A DNA stretch of 54,764 nucleotides from Bacteroidota bacterium (GCA_023428545.1 JAEYXH010000019.1:1-54764), one strand, 5' to 3'; positions 1-9,089 are shown, numbered from the stretch's first letter. Numbers and translations: made by a program. Notes: generated from the letters alone by a model not told the origin.

Positions 1-2
1 TT

Positions 3-203
3 CAGGGGCGCTATGGGAAATACCTGAGACATCCTTTCAGCGGGGTTTCACTGGCTGAACATTGTGGTGTTCCACCCGAAGTTTGCCATATCATAGCAGC
101 CCATGCCGATGAGGGTAATCTCATCAAGCGTTCTACGGAGGCATACATCGTTCATCATGCTGATTTCATGACCTTTCTTCCATTTAAGTCCAGACTGGTA
201 TAA
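3..203 (+). CDS. HD-domain protein, C-terminal fragment (5' end outside window)
   Basis: An open frame enters from the left edge and stops at TAA 201-203, giving 66 residues of a C-terminus. It contains IIAAHADEGN and, further on, IVHHADFMTF. The His-Asp pairs and the helical spacing resemble the end of HD-superfamily metal-dependent phosphohydrolases, which often carry a second HHAD motif near the end. The catalytic HD motif itself would lie upstream and is not visible, so substrate cannot be inferred. It is on the same strand as the lysine operon and ends 57 bases before it, so read-through is possible. The frame is sound; the family assignment is tentative. Confidence 0.55.
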   Translation, partial: QGRYGKYLRHPFSGVSLAEHCGVPPEVCHIIAAHADEGNLIKRSTEAYIVHHADFMTFLPFKSRLV

Positions 204-260
204 TTTACTTCCCTTAAATCAGGCTATTATGCACGCCATAGCCAATAAAAAGGACATTAT

Positions 261-2075
261 ATGACGATCATTGAGAAAATCATTGCCCAACATAGTCATG
301 GGAAAAAAATATCACCTGGTGATATTGTGGATGTTGAAATAGATGTCCGGCTTGCCCGTGATTTTGGAGGTGCAAATGTCGTTAAGAACTTGAAAGAATT
401 TGGATTGGGTATACATGACCAGTCCGCTACTTTTTTTACCTTCGATTGCAATCCTACAGGTTCCGACCAGAAATATGCCGCAAATCAACAAATCTGCAGA
501 TTATTTGCAAGGGAAAACAAGATAAAGGTATTTGACATTAATGCCGGAATTGGAACCCATCTGGCAATTGACAAGGGGCTGGCTGTTCCCGGAAGTACAT
601 TGGTCTCGACTGATTCGCATGCCAACATTTTGGGTGCAATAGGTTGCTTCGGTCAGGGGATGGGCGATCAGGACATTGCGGCTGCCTGGGCAAAAGGGGC
701 GGTCTGGTTCAAAGTGCCTGAAACTGTCAAGATAAGGCTTGACGGTAAACGACCGAATGGTCTGTCGGCAAAGGATATCGTACTCAACCTGCTACAAAGG
801 TTCGGAAGCAATACACTGTTGGGATTTGCCATTGAATTATATGGCGACGAAGTCGACATACTGTCACTTGATGAGCGGATTACCATTTCGTCGATGGCAA
901 CTGAAATGGGAGCCATTATACTTTTTATCCCACCCAATGAGAACATCATCAATTATTGCAGGCAACATTCCGACAAGGAATTTTCACCTGTGTACACTGA
1001 CCATGATGCTCATTACATAGCTGAGTATTCTTTCAATCTCAGTGATTTTTTGCCATGTGTTTCTTTGCCGGGTAAACCACATAATGTGGTAACTGTCAAT
1101 GAGGTTAAAGGTATAGATATTGATTCTGTGTTCATTGGTAGCTGTACCAATGGAAGGATGGAGGATCTGAGGATAGTCGCAGATATCCTTAAAGGACGTA
1201 AGGTAGCACCTGGACTTGTACTGAAAATTGTACCCGCTACGGATGACATTTGGAAGGCTGCCCTGGAGGAAGGACTTATCCAAATATTCAAGAGTGCTGG
1301 GGCCTTGGTCAGTAATGCCGGCTGTGCCGGTTGTGCTTCGGGGCAGGTAGGTCAGAACGGACCTGGAGAGATTACCCTCAGTACCGGAAATCGCAATTTT
1401 TCGGGGAAGCAGGGGAAGGGCGATGTCTATCTGGCATCTCCTGCAGTCGCGGCTGCCTCATCAATAGCAGGATTTATAACTACCCCAAATGCTATTCCCG
1501 ATGTTCCGAAAATACGGGAATCAGTTTTCATGAAGGAATCTTTCAAGCATCAGGATGCAGTCAGGCCTGATCTCACTCACAATATCCTGACTGGTAAAGT
1601 CTGGCTTATTCCCGAAGATAATATTGATACCGACATGATTTTTCACAACCGCCATCTGGCAATTACTGATGTGTCGGAAATGGGAAAGTTTGCATTCGGC
1701 AACCTGGAAGGATGGATGAATTTTTCTGATCTGGCTGAGCCCGGTGATATCATCATTACCGGAAGGAATTTTGGTTCAGGAAGTTCAAGACAGCAGGCTG
1801 TTGATTGTTTTAAGTCATTAGGATGTCATGCAATCATTGCAAAATCGTTTGGGGCAATCTATGAAAGAAATGCCATCAATTCAGGATTTCTGGTATTGGT
1901 CTATGATGAAATCGAATCTCTTGGCCTTAGATCCCGTGACGAGGTAAGCATTGACCTTAGAAACAGTTTGATTATCAATAATTCAAATGGGAGGAAGTTG
2001 TCACTGAGGCCCATATCGGAGGTCCAGCTCAAAATTTACCAGGCTGGAGGCATATTAGGTAATTTGAAGGGTTAG
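261..2075 (+). CDS. Aconitase-superfamily hydro-lyase, fused large and small domains (homoaconitase/isopropylmalate dehydratase-like), copy 1
   Basis: This 604-residue protein carries a LeuC/HacA-like [4Fe-4S] large domain (about 1-420) followed by a LeuD/HacB-like swivel domain (about 445-600). Large-domain signatures are STDSHANILGA, GSCTNGRMEDLR (first cluster Cys) and AGCAGCASG (Cys-x2-Cys). The swivel domain has DNIDTDMIF and GSGSSRQQA, whose Arg binds substrate carboxylate in the family. The loop that in HacB/LeuD usually reads like YLRT or YLV is NRHLAIT here, so family rules do not fix the substrate. Fusion into one chain is the architecture of fungal Lys4 and of aconitase, whereas bacterial LeuC/LeuD are normally separate. 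Start ATG 261 follows AAGGA. It heads a five-gene run of lysine enzymes, so homoaconitate-type chemistry is the best inference. An aconitase or isopropylmalate dehydratase role cannot be excluded. Confidence 0.85.
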   Translation: MTIIEKIIAQHSHGKKISPGDIVDVEIDVRLARDFGGANVVKNLKEFGLGIHDQSATFFTFDCNPTGSDQKYAANQQICRLFARENKIKVFDINAGIGTHLAIDKGLAVPGSTLVSTDSHANILGAIGCFGQGMGDQDIAAAWAKGAVWFKVPETVKIRLDGKRPNGLSAKDIVLNLLQRFGSNTLLGFAIELYGDEVDILSLDERITISSMATEMGAIILFIPPNENIINYCRQHSDKEFSPVYTDHDAHYIAEYSFNLSDFLPCVSLPGKPHNVVTVNEVKGIDIDSVFIGSCTNGRMEDLRIVADILKGRKVAPGLVLKIVPATDDIWKAALEEGLIQIFKSAGALVSNAGCAGCASGQVGQNGPGEITLSTGNRNFSGKQGKGDVYLASPAVAAASSIAGFITTPNAIPDVPKIRESVFMKESFKHQDAVRPDLTHNILTGKVWLIPEDNIDTDMIFHNRHLAITDVSEMGKFAFGNLEGWMNFSDLAEPGDIIITGRNFGSGSSRQQAVDCFKSLGCHAIIAKSFGAIYERNAINSGFLVLVYDEIESLGLRSRDEVSIDLRNSLIINNSNGRKLSLRPISEVQLKIYQAGGILGNLKG

Positions 2076-2167
2076 TTTTTCCCGATATTAAGTATTTAGA
2101 TTTGAAGGTGTTTGGGTGGGTGGGCTTTTGTAATCAACAGAAAGAATCTGAAAGAAAATTTTGACTT

Positions 2168-3946
2168 ATGGCAAGAACATTCGCGGAAAAAGTTCTGGAT
2201 GCAGAATGCGGAAGGATCGTGTTTAAGCGTCCTGATTTGGTGTTATCACACGATAATACGGCAAGCATTGAGAAGATTTTCAAAAAAATGCAGGGGGTTC
2301 TACCATTCGATTCAACCAGGTTGGTTATAACGCTCGACCACAATGCACCTCCAACCAATGTCAAACTCGCAAATGACTATCAGCAAATCAGAAAATTCGT
2401 GAATGAAGTGGGAGTCGAAAGGTTTCACGATGTTGGGTCTGGCATATGTCATCAGTTGATGGCCAACTATGCACGTCCGGGAATGATCGTTGTAGGCAGC
2501 GATAGCCATACCTGCACTGCCGGGGCATTCAACGCATTCGCCGCGGGTATCGACCGCACTGAAACTGCCGGGATATGGAAAACAGGAGAAACCTGGTTTC
2601 GTGTGCCCGAATCGATGAAAATTACCTTGAAAAATTCCCTGCCTCCTCATGTTTATGCAAAAGATCTGGCATTGACCATTATTGGAATGATTGGTTCTGA
2701 CGGTGCCGATTACCTTTCAATTGAATTTCACGGTGATGGCTTAAAGTCGCTGACCATTGAAGACCGAATGACCATCGCAAATATGGCATCTGAGATGGGA
2801 GCCAAAAACGCTGTTTTCCCCCCTGATGGAATATTAAGGGAGTTTCTGGGGAACGATATCAGAGGTGTATGGGCTGATCACGATGCTCATTACAAACGCG
2901 AAATTGAGATCGAGCTTGATACATTGTTTCCGGTAGTTTCCTTGCCTCATAATGTTGACAAGGTACAGGCTGTCAGTGAAGTGGCTGGTACACTCATAGG
3001 GCAGGCTCTCATCGGGACGTGCACGAACGGTCGGATATCCGATTTGAGAATTGCCGCTGGCATACTAAAGGGACAGAAAGTTGCATCAAATGTGCAATTG
3101 CATGTCATTCCTGCTTCGCGCGATATTTATCTGCAAGCCATGAAAGAGGGAATCATCCAGGATCTGGTTGAAGCAGGCGCAAATATTTTATCACCATCCT
3201 GTGGCCCTTGCCTGGGAACAGGACAAGGAATCCCTCCTGATGGGATCAATGTCATTTCTACAGCAAACCGTAATTTCCTTGGCAGGATGGGTAACAGTAA
3301 TTGCTCAATTTTTCTGGGTTCGCCTGCAACCGTTGCACTTTCGGCAATCAAAGGAGAAATTATATCTCCCGGCATTCAACCAGGACAGTTCTTCAAAAGG
3401 ATGGAGAATGAACCAAAATCAGTTGGAATTCAAATAACCGATAATCGAAGGTTTAATGGAGTATGGGCTTACCAGGATGTCGATAACCTGAATACCGACC
3501 AAATGTTTGCAGGTAACCTGACCTATGAAATCAACAGCTCAGATCCCCACAAAATTGTTCCTCATTTGCTGAAAGGATTTGACACCCGGTTTGCAGAGCT
3601 GGTCGAAAAAGGCGATATTGTGATCTGCGGTGAAAATTTTGGATGTGGTAGTTCCCGGGAGCATCCCTCCGTAGGCTTTGTGCATGCAGGGGTGAAATCA
3701 GTGATTGTAAAGTCAGTGTCACGAATATTTTATCGGTCAGCCATTAACCAGGGACTGCCAATCATCGTGTTACCCGATGCGGTAAATGCTTACCAACCTG
3801 GTGATATGGTTACGGTATTATTAAGGGAAGCAAAGGTTACCGTTGGTGTACGTACCTTCCGGTTTAATCCTCTTCCTGAACAGCTGATGGAGATATTGAC
3901 AAACGGGGGACTTGTGAAGACCTTGGCCACTGACCCTAAACTCTGA
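2168..3946 (+). CDS. Aconitase-superfamily hydro-lyase, fused large and small domains, copy 2
   Basis: This is a second 592-residue fused large+swivel protein, 92 bases downstream of the first. It keeps VGSDSHTCTAGAF, IGTCTNGRISDLR and SPSCGPCLGTG (three cluster cysteines), plus ENFGCGSSREHPS in the swivel domain. It is clearly diverged from copy 1: the substrate-loop region reads DNLNTDQMFAGNLTYEI rather than NRHLAIT, and the GSSR motif continues EH rather than QQ. The pair are therefore unlikely to be a recent duplication and may act on different substrates or successive steps. In AAA-type lysine biosynthesis, homocitrate is dehydrated and rehydrated by homoaconitase, sometimes with help from a second aconitase. 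That is an attractive but unproven explanation. The following gene starts 61 bases later on the same strand. Confidence 0.85.
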   Translation: MARTFAEKVLDAECGRIVFKRPDLVLSHDNTASIEKIFKKMQGVLPFDSTRLVITLDHNAPPTNVKLANDYQQIRKFVNEVGVERFHDVGSGICHQLMANYARPGMIVVGSDSHTCTAGAFNAFAAGIDRTETAGIWKTGETWFRVPESMKITLKNSLPPHVYAKDLALTIIGMIGSDGADYLSIEFHGDGLKSLTIEDRMTIANMASEMGAKNAVFPPDGILREFLGNDIRGVWADHDAHYKREIEIELDTLFPVVSLPHNVDKVQAVSEVAGTLIGQALIGTCTNGRISDLRIAAGILKGQKVASNVQLHVIPASRDIYLQAMKEGIIQDLVEAGANILSPSCGPCLGTGQGIPPDGINVISTANRNFLGRMGNSNCSIFLGSPATVALSAIKGEIISPGIQPGQFFKRMENEPKSVGIQITDNRRFNGVWAYQDVDNLNTDQMFAGNLTYEINSSDPHKIVPHLLKGFDTRFAELVEKGDIVICGENFGCGSSREHPSVGFVHAGVKSVIVKSVSRIFYRSAINQGLPIIVLPDAVNAYQPGDMVTVLLREAKVTVGVRTFRFNPLPEQLMEILTNGGLVKTLATDPKL

Positions 3947-4007
3947 TTGTTTGAATTGATGTTAATGAATGACTTTCCCGAAAATAAATGGGATAATACG
4001 AATAACT

Positions 4008-5549
4008 ATGAAAGAACAAATAGAAAATATTCTGAAAGAATTGGATATCCATTCTGAAAATTCAGGTCTTTGCACCGGAACCAAATGGCCACATGCAGGT
4101 GGTGACTTGCTGGTATCATATTCTCCATCTGATGGTTTGCCAATTGCCAGTATTAAGCAGGCCACGCTTGACGATTTTCAGCATGTGATGGATGTTGCAT
4201 CCCTCGCCTTTCAGGAATGGCGGAAGAGGCCGGCTCCGGTTAGGGGGGAGATTGTCCGGCAGATTGGCCTTGAACTCCGTAAATACAAAGAACCATTGGG
4301 GAAACTGGTTTCATACGAGATGGGCAAGATTTACCAGGAGGGCCTGGGTGAAGTGCAGGAAATGATCGATATATGCGATTTTGCGGTTGGGCAGAGCCGT
4401 CAGCTCTATGGTTTTACCATGCAAAGCGAACGTCCCAATCACAGAATGTACGATCAATACCATCCTTTAGGTATCGTGGGAGTGGTTTCTGCATTTAATT
4501 TCCCGGTAGCGGTTTGGGCATGGAACGCAATGATTGCATTGGTGGCTGGGGATGTCGTCATTTGGAAACCATCGTCGAAAGTCCTCCTTTGTGCTATTGC
4601 GGTACATAAGATTGTGGCCCGGGTTTTAGGGCGAAACGGATTACCTGAAGGGATTCTTAACCTGATTGCTGCCAGTTCAAGAAACCTTGGTGACGAGTTT
4701 TTCACAGATAAGAGAATTCCCTTGATTTCATTTACCGGATCAACACGCATTGGCAAGAGGGTGGGGCAGCTGGTTGGCGAAAGGCTTGGCCGCACTATAC
4801 TCGAACTGGGCGGGAACAATGCAATCATTGTTACTCCAAATGCAAACCTGGATCTTGCTGTCAGGGCTATCCTTTTTGGCGCAGTGGGTACCTGTGGGCA
4901 AAGGTGCACATCCACACGGAGAATCATCGTCCATGAATCTCAGTATGATGATGTGAAAAAACAATTGCTGGCGGCTTACAAGAGCCTGAGAATCGGACAT
5001 CCACTCGATTCGTCAACGCATGTAGGGCCCCTGATCGACAAGGGAGCAAAGGATACTTTTTTGAAAGCAGTCGGGCAAATCAAGTCAGAAGGAGGAAGTA
5101 TTTTGTGTGGAGGAATCGAGCTGACTGGTTCGGGTTATGAATCGGGATGTTATGTTGTTCCTGCCATTGCTGAGGTAATGAATCATTATAATATTGTTCA
5201 GGAGGAGACTTTTGCTCCAATACTGTACCTGATCCGTTATAAAACCCTGAAAGAAGCCATCGGGATTCATAATGATGTACCTCAGGGATTGTCATCAGCA
5301 ATGTTTACGACCAATATGAATGAAGCCGAGGTTTTCTTGTCGTCGGTTGGGTCTGATTGTGGAATTGCAAATATAAATATAGGTACCTCAGGAGCTGAAA
5401 TTGGGGGTGCTTTTGGTGGAGAGAAGGATACAGGCGGAGGAAGGGAATCCGGCTCTGATGCCTGGAAAGCTTATATGCGCAGGCAAACCAATACCATAAA
5501 TTATGGTACCGAACTTCCTTTGGCACAGGGAATCAGGTTTGAACTATAG
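4008..5549 (+). CDS. Alpha-aminoadipate semialdehyde dehydrogenase (ALDH7A1/antiquitin type)
   Basis: This NAD(P)+-dependent aldehyde dehydrogenase has 513 residues from ATG 4008. An upstream in-frame ATG at 3969 would add an unlikely 13-residue extension. Catalytic Cys300 sits in GTCGQRCTSTRR and the general-base Glu in LELGGNN. The stretch EMGKIYQEGLGEVQE (about 104-118) and the Arg directly before the catalytic Cys closely match animal ALDH7A1, where a Glu and that Arg hold the amino and carboxylate groups of aminoadipate semialdehyde. The enzyme family oxidises AASA to alpha-aminoadipate, the step after saccharopine cleavage in lysine degradation. The two saccharopine enzymes directly downstream fit this assignment. 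Run in reverse it would need carboxylate activation, so an oxidative role is expected. Confidence 0.9.
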   Translation: MKEQIENILKELDIHSENSGLCTGTKWPHAGGDLLVSYSPSDGLPIASIKQATLDDFQHVMDVASLAFQEWRKRPAPVRGEIVRQIGLELRKYKEPLGKLVSYEMGKIYQEGLGEVQEMIDICDFAVGQSRQLYGFTMQSERPNHRMYDQYHPLGIVGVVSAFNFPVAVWAWNAMIALVAGDVVIWKPSSKVLLCAIAVHKIVARVLGRNGLPEGILNLIAASSRNLGDEFFTDKRIPLISFTGSTRIGKRVGQLVGERLGRTILELGGNNAIIVTPNANLDLAVRAILFGAVGTCGQRCTSTRRIIVHESQYDDVKKQLLAAYKSLRIGHPLDSSTHVGPLIDKGAKDTFLKAVGQIKSEGGSILCGGIELTGSGYESGCYVVPAIAEVMNHYNIVQEETFAPILYLIRYKTLKEAIGIHNDVPQGLSSAMFTTNMNEAEVFLSSVGSDCGIANINIGTSGAEIGGAFGGEKDTGGGRESGSDAWKAYMRRQTNTINYGTELPLAQGIRFEL

Positions 5550-5603
5550 CAAAGGCTGTAATCTTGTTGGAATTCTTTTCCCACAGAATAAAAAAGAGAA
5601 ACA

Positions 5604-6827
5604 ATGATAAAAATTGGAATATTAAGGGAAGGCAAGGCACCTCCCGATAAGCGTGTGCCTTTTACACCCGAACAGTGCAGATTCATTAATGAATCTGTAC
5701 AGGGTATAAAGGTGATTGTGCAGCCATCACCCCACAGGTGTTTCCCTGATAAGGAATATGAAACACAGAAAGTTGAGTTGAAGGAAGATCTGTCAGGGTG
5801 CGATATACTTATGGGGGTTAAGGAAGTGAATATCCCTGATCTGATTCCTGGCAAAACTTATTTGTTCTTTTCACATACCATCAAGAAGCAACCATACAAC
5901 CGTGAATTGCTGAGGGCATTAGTAAATTCAGGTATCAGAATGGTCGACTATGAAGTACTCACTGACAGGAAAGGTAATCGAATTATTGGTTTTGGTCGAT
6001 TTGCCGGAATTGTGGGAGCATATAACGGGTTTAGGGCACTTGGACTAAAAAGGGGATTGTACAATTTGAAGCCTGCCTATCGTTGCAGAAATATGGAAGA
6101 GATGGTGGCTGAATTGATTGCAGTGAAGATACCACCAGTTTCGATTGCAGTCACCGGAGGAGGAAGAGTGGCCGGAGGGGTTGTTGAATTGTTGCAGCAA
6201 CTGGGGTTTGAAAGCGTGACCCCTGAAAGGTTTGTTGCAATGGGTGAATTGAAGGAGCCTGTATATGTAAGGCTTGATCCTGCAGATTATAATCGTCACC
6301 ACGAAGGAAAACCGTTTGATTATTCCCATTTTTATTCCCATCCTGTGGAATATGAGGGAACATTCAACAGGTTTTTACCTGTTACTGATGTGTTGATAGG
6401 GGCTGCATATTGGGATCCGGCAGCTCCTGTATTATTCTCCATTGAGGATACCCGGCGACCAGATTTCAAAATTTCAGTGATTGCCGATATTACATGTGAT
6501 ATTGATGGTTCCATTCCAACAACCCGTCAGGCAACCTCTATCGATGATCCTTTTTATGATTACGATCCACGTACGGATGAATTAAGGGAAGCGTTCTGCG
6601 ATTCTTCAAATATTACGGTCATGGCTGTTGATAATCTTCCCTGTGAGCTTCCGGTCGACGCCTCTTTGGATTTCGGAAAGAGTTTAATTGATAAGGTATT
6701 GATTCCGTTGTCGGGGAACGATCCCGATGATATCATAAAAAGGGCCACCATTACCGAAAATGGAAAGCTGACAAACAGATTCAGTTATCTGCAGGATTTT
6801 CTGGATGGGATTGACCAGGCCGGATAA
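5604..6827 (+). CDS. Saccharopine dehydrogenase, lysine-forming / lysine-ketoglutarate reductase type (LYS1/LKR-like)
   Basis: This 407-residue protein belongs to the alanine dehydrogenase/transhydrogenase fold. The N-terminal half begins IGILREGKAPPDKRVPFTP, typical of the AlaDH_PNT_N/LYS1 group. The second half has the nucleotide-binding turn VTGGGRVAGG (about 186-195). The family interconverts lysine plus 2-oxoglutarate with saccharopine, using NAD(P)H. The length matches stand-alone LKR or LYS1 enzymes rather than the bifunctional animal AASS. It starts 54 bases after the AASA dehydrogenase and ends 47 bases before the second saccharopine enzyme, so the three are almost certainly cotranscribed. 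Direction (degradation versus synthesis) cannot be read from the sequence; the ALDH7-type neighbour favours degradation. Confidence 0.85.
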   Translation: MIKIGILREGKAPPDKRVPFTPEQCRFINESVQGIKVIVQPSPHRCFPDKEYETQKVELKEDLSGCDILMGVKEVNIPDLIPGKTYLFFSHTIKKQPYNRELLRALVNSGIRMVDYEVLTDRKGNRIIGFGRFAGIVGAYNGFRALGLKRGLYNLKPAYRCRNMEEMVAELIAVKIPPVSIAVTGGGRVAGGVVELLQQLGFESVTPERFVAMGELKEPVYVRLDPADYNRHHEGKPFDYSHFYSHPVEYEGTFNRFLPVTDVLIGAAYWDPAAPVLFSIEDTRRPDFKISVIADITCDIDGSIPTTRQATSIDDPFYDYDPRTDELREAFCDSSNITVMAVDNLPCELPVDASLDFGKSLIDKVLIPLSGNDPDDIIKRATITENGKLTNRFSYLQDFLDGIDQAG

Positions 6828-6874
6828 ATGAACCATATACCTTCAGTGCATTAAATACTTATGAAAATGAAATT

Positions 6875-8215
6875 ATGAAGACCATTCTGATATTGGGAGC
6901 AGGGTTATCATCGCGCAGGCTGATTTCTTATCTGGAAGAAGAGGGCCGGATTCATCAGTGGAAAGTAAGGGTTGGTGACAGGGACCTGGATGCGGCCCGG
7001 GAGAAAATTACGAATCCGACAGAGGTGTTTGAATTTGATATTCATGATACCATGCAGCTGGAAAGAGAGATCAGGTCGGCCGATCTTGTCATTTCCATGC
7101 TGCCTGCCAGATTTCATCCTGCGGTGGCTCGCATTTGCCTTAAGGAAAACAGGTCTTTGATGACAGCATCCTATGAATCTCCTGAAATCAGGCTGATGGA
7201 AAAAGATGTTCAGGAAAAGGGCTTGCTCTTTCTCAATGAAATCGGGCTGGATCCCGGCATCGACCATATGTCAGCCATGCAGGTCATTGAACGTATCCGT
7301 AACGAAGGCCATACATTAACCGGATTTGAGTCTTTTACCGGAGGATTGGTGGCTCCGGAATCCGACAATAATCCATGGCATTACAAATTTACATGGAATC
7401 CTACGAACGTTGTTCTGGCTGGATGGCCGGGACCGGCACAGTTCATACAGTGTGGAAAAATCAAGTATATCCCATATAGCCGGCTTTTTCGTCGTATCGA
7501 ATATATCGACATCGAAGGTTTTGGCAAGTTTGAAGGGTATGCCAACCGGGATTCGTTGAAGTATATTGACAAATATGCCCTGCAGGGAGTGCCTACTGTA
7601 TATCGGGGAACCCTTAGAAGACCGGGGTTTTCGAAAGCATGGGATATTTTCGTCCAGCTGGGGGCAACCGATAATTCTTATGTGATGCAAAATTCGGAAT
7701 CCCTTACCCACCGCGAATTCATCAATTCTTTTCTGTATTACCATCCCAAAGACTCTGTTGAAGTTAAGCTATACAGGGCATTTCATATCGACCAGGATTC
7801 TCCTTTGATTGAGATGCTTGAATGGTTGGGGATTTTTAGTGACGAAAAAATTGGCGTAAAGGAAGGTACCCCAGCCAAAATCATGGAGGCAATCCTTATG
7901 AAAAAATGGAAATTGTCACAACATGACAAGGACATGGTGGTCATGTGGCATAAATTCAATTATACCGACTGTCGAAGTGGTGATGAGGTGGTTCTAAACT
8001 CTTCGATGGGTGTTATCGGAGAAGAGCAAGGAAATACTGCAATGGCACTTACGGTGGGATTGCCCTTAGGCATTGCGGCTTCCCTCTATTTAAAAGGCAA
8101 AATTGACTTGACCGGAGTTTACATTCCCATCATAAAGGAGATTTACGGTCCGGTTCTGGATGAACTGAAAAGGCTTGGTATCGAGTTCCGTGAAAAAGTT
8201 ATGGGATCGAATTAG
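6875..8215 (+). CDS. Saccharopine dehydrogenase, glutamate-forming (LYS9-like)
   Basis: This 446-residue oxidoreductase has an N-terminal Rossmann segment, MKTILILGAGLSSRR. The central region (NEIGLDPGIDHMSAMQ, then ESFTGGLVAPESDNNPW) is characteristic of saccharopine reductase/LYS9 and the SDH half of animal AASS. The reaction interconverts saccharopine with glutamate and alpha-aminoadipate semialdehyde. With the preceding LYS1/LKR-like gene it completes the lysine-to-AASA segment, and the ALDH7-like gene takes AASA to aminoadipate. It is the last gene of the operon; the next gene has its own -7 element about 60 bases later. No truncation is visible. Confidence 0.88.
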   Translation: MKTILILGAGLSSRRLISYLEEEGRIHQWKVRVGDRDLDAAREKITNPTEVFEFDIHDTMQLEREIRSADLVISMLPARFHPAVARICLKENRSLMTASYESPEIRLMEKDVQEKGLLFLNEIGLDPGIDHMSAMQVIERIRNEGHTLTGFESFTGGLVAPESDNNPWHYKFTWNPTNVVLAGWPGPAQFIQCGKIKYIPYSRLFRRIEYIDIEGFGKFEGYANRDSLKYIDKYALQGVPTVYRGTLRRPGFSKAWDIFVQLGATDNSYVMQNSESLTHREFINSFLYYHPKDSVEVKLYRAFHIDQDSPLIEMLEWLGIFSDEKIGVKEGTPAKIMEAILMKKWKLSQHDKDMVVMWHKFNYTDCRSGDEVVLNSSMGVIGEEQGNTAMALTVGLPLGIAASLYLKGKIDLTGVYIPIIKEIYGPVLDELKRLGIEFREKVMGSN

Positions 8216-8275
8216 TGAACCGTTTGTTAATGACAACTTAACCTGGTCTTTACGCTAAATGACTGTATTCTGCGT

Positions 8276-8283
8276 TATATTTG
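8276..8283 (+). promoter_or_regulatory. Bacteroidota -7 promoter element (TATATTTG)
   Basis: The octamer exactly fits TAnnTTTG. No convincing TTG lies about 19 bases upstream. Its place only 5 bases before the ATG at 8288 means a transcript from it would begin after that codon, which favours ATG 8306 as the start of the hemolysin III gene. Confidence 0.5.
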
Positions 8284-8305
8284 TCAAATGACAAGCAGAA
8301 GACAG

Positions 8306-8962
8306 ATGACCTCAAAGCATATAGATGAAAACAGACGGCAGCTTACCGTTGCAGAAGAGCTGGTTAACGGAATAACACACGGAATAGGTGCTTTGCTCAG
8401 CATTGCAGGGTTGGTCATTCTGATCATTACTGCGGTCTTGCATGGCAATGCCTGGCACATAACAAGCTTTACCATTTTCGGGGTTTCACTGATTGTGTTA
8501 TATACTTCATCAACTCTTTATCACACTTTTACCTCCCAAAAACTCAAAGAACTTTTTGCCCGGTTTGACCATGCGGCAATCTTTATGCTGATAGCCGGTA
8601 CCTATACACCATTCCTGCTTACAACCATCAGGGGGCCACTTGCCTGGACATTTTTCGGGATTATCTGGGCCGTAGCGATAACAGGAATGGTAATAAGATC
8701 GATCTATCTCTTCCGCTTCCGAAGACTGATGGTATTCATTTATCTTATCATGGGATGGATGTTTGTCTTCATGATCAACTCAATGATTAAAAGCCTCCCT
8801 CCCCTAAGTCTGATTTTTCTGTTTGCGGGTGGATTATCTTATTCAATAGGTGTTGTTTTTTATGCATGGAGGAAATTGCCTTTTGGCCATGGCATCTGGC
8901 ATTTGTTTGTGCTTGGCGGAAGTATTGCCCACTTCTTTTCTGTTATTTATAGTGTAGCCTAG
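8306..8962 (+). CDS. Hemolysin III / YqfA (PAQR-related) family membrane protein
   Basis: This polytopic protein has 218 residues from ATG 8306 and about seven hydrophobic segments. The family signatures are all present: EELVNGITHGIGA at the first helix, SSTLYHTF, FDHAAIFMLIAGTYTPF, and HGIWHLFVLGGSIAHFF at the end. The conserved Ser/His/Asp/His residues match the metal-binding core of PAQR-type proteins. Despite the name, bacterial members are not shown to be toxins in general, and links to membrane fluidity or lipid hydrolase activity are more likely. An ATG at 8288 is in frame, but the -7 element at 8276-8283 makes 8306 the better start. It is a single gene, convergent with the Cys-cluster gene downstream. 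Confidence 0.85.
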   Translation: MTSKHIDENRRQLTVAEELVNGITHGIGALLSIAGLVILIITAVLHGNAWHITSFTIFGVSLIVLYTSSTLYHTFTSQKLKELFARFDHAAIFMLIAGTYTPFLLTTIRGPLAWTFFGIIWAVAITGMVIRSIYLFRFRRLMVFIYLIMGWMFVFMINSMIKSLPPLSLIFLFAGGLSYSIGVVFYAWRKLPFGHGIWHLFVLGGSIAHFFSVIYSVA

Positions 8963-9089
8963 AAAAAGGTTAAAGGCCTTTTGAGAAGAATGAAATTGTC
9001 ATCTTTTGCAGGGATAATTAAAGGTGGGCTCACTAATTTTTAAAAATCATTTCTTAAAGAATTGGTTACATCGGTTGGGCTGATGCCAT

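Noticed and set aside
261..3946. Leucine biosynthesis (leuCD) operon
   Set aside because: No leuA or leuB is adjacent, both genes are fused and the downstream genes are lysine enzymes.
8963..9010. Possible weak hairpin AAAAGG...CCTTTT after the hemolysin III gene
   Set aside because: Only six pairs and no T run; not enough for a terminator call.
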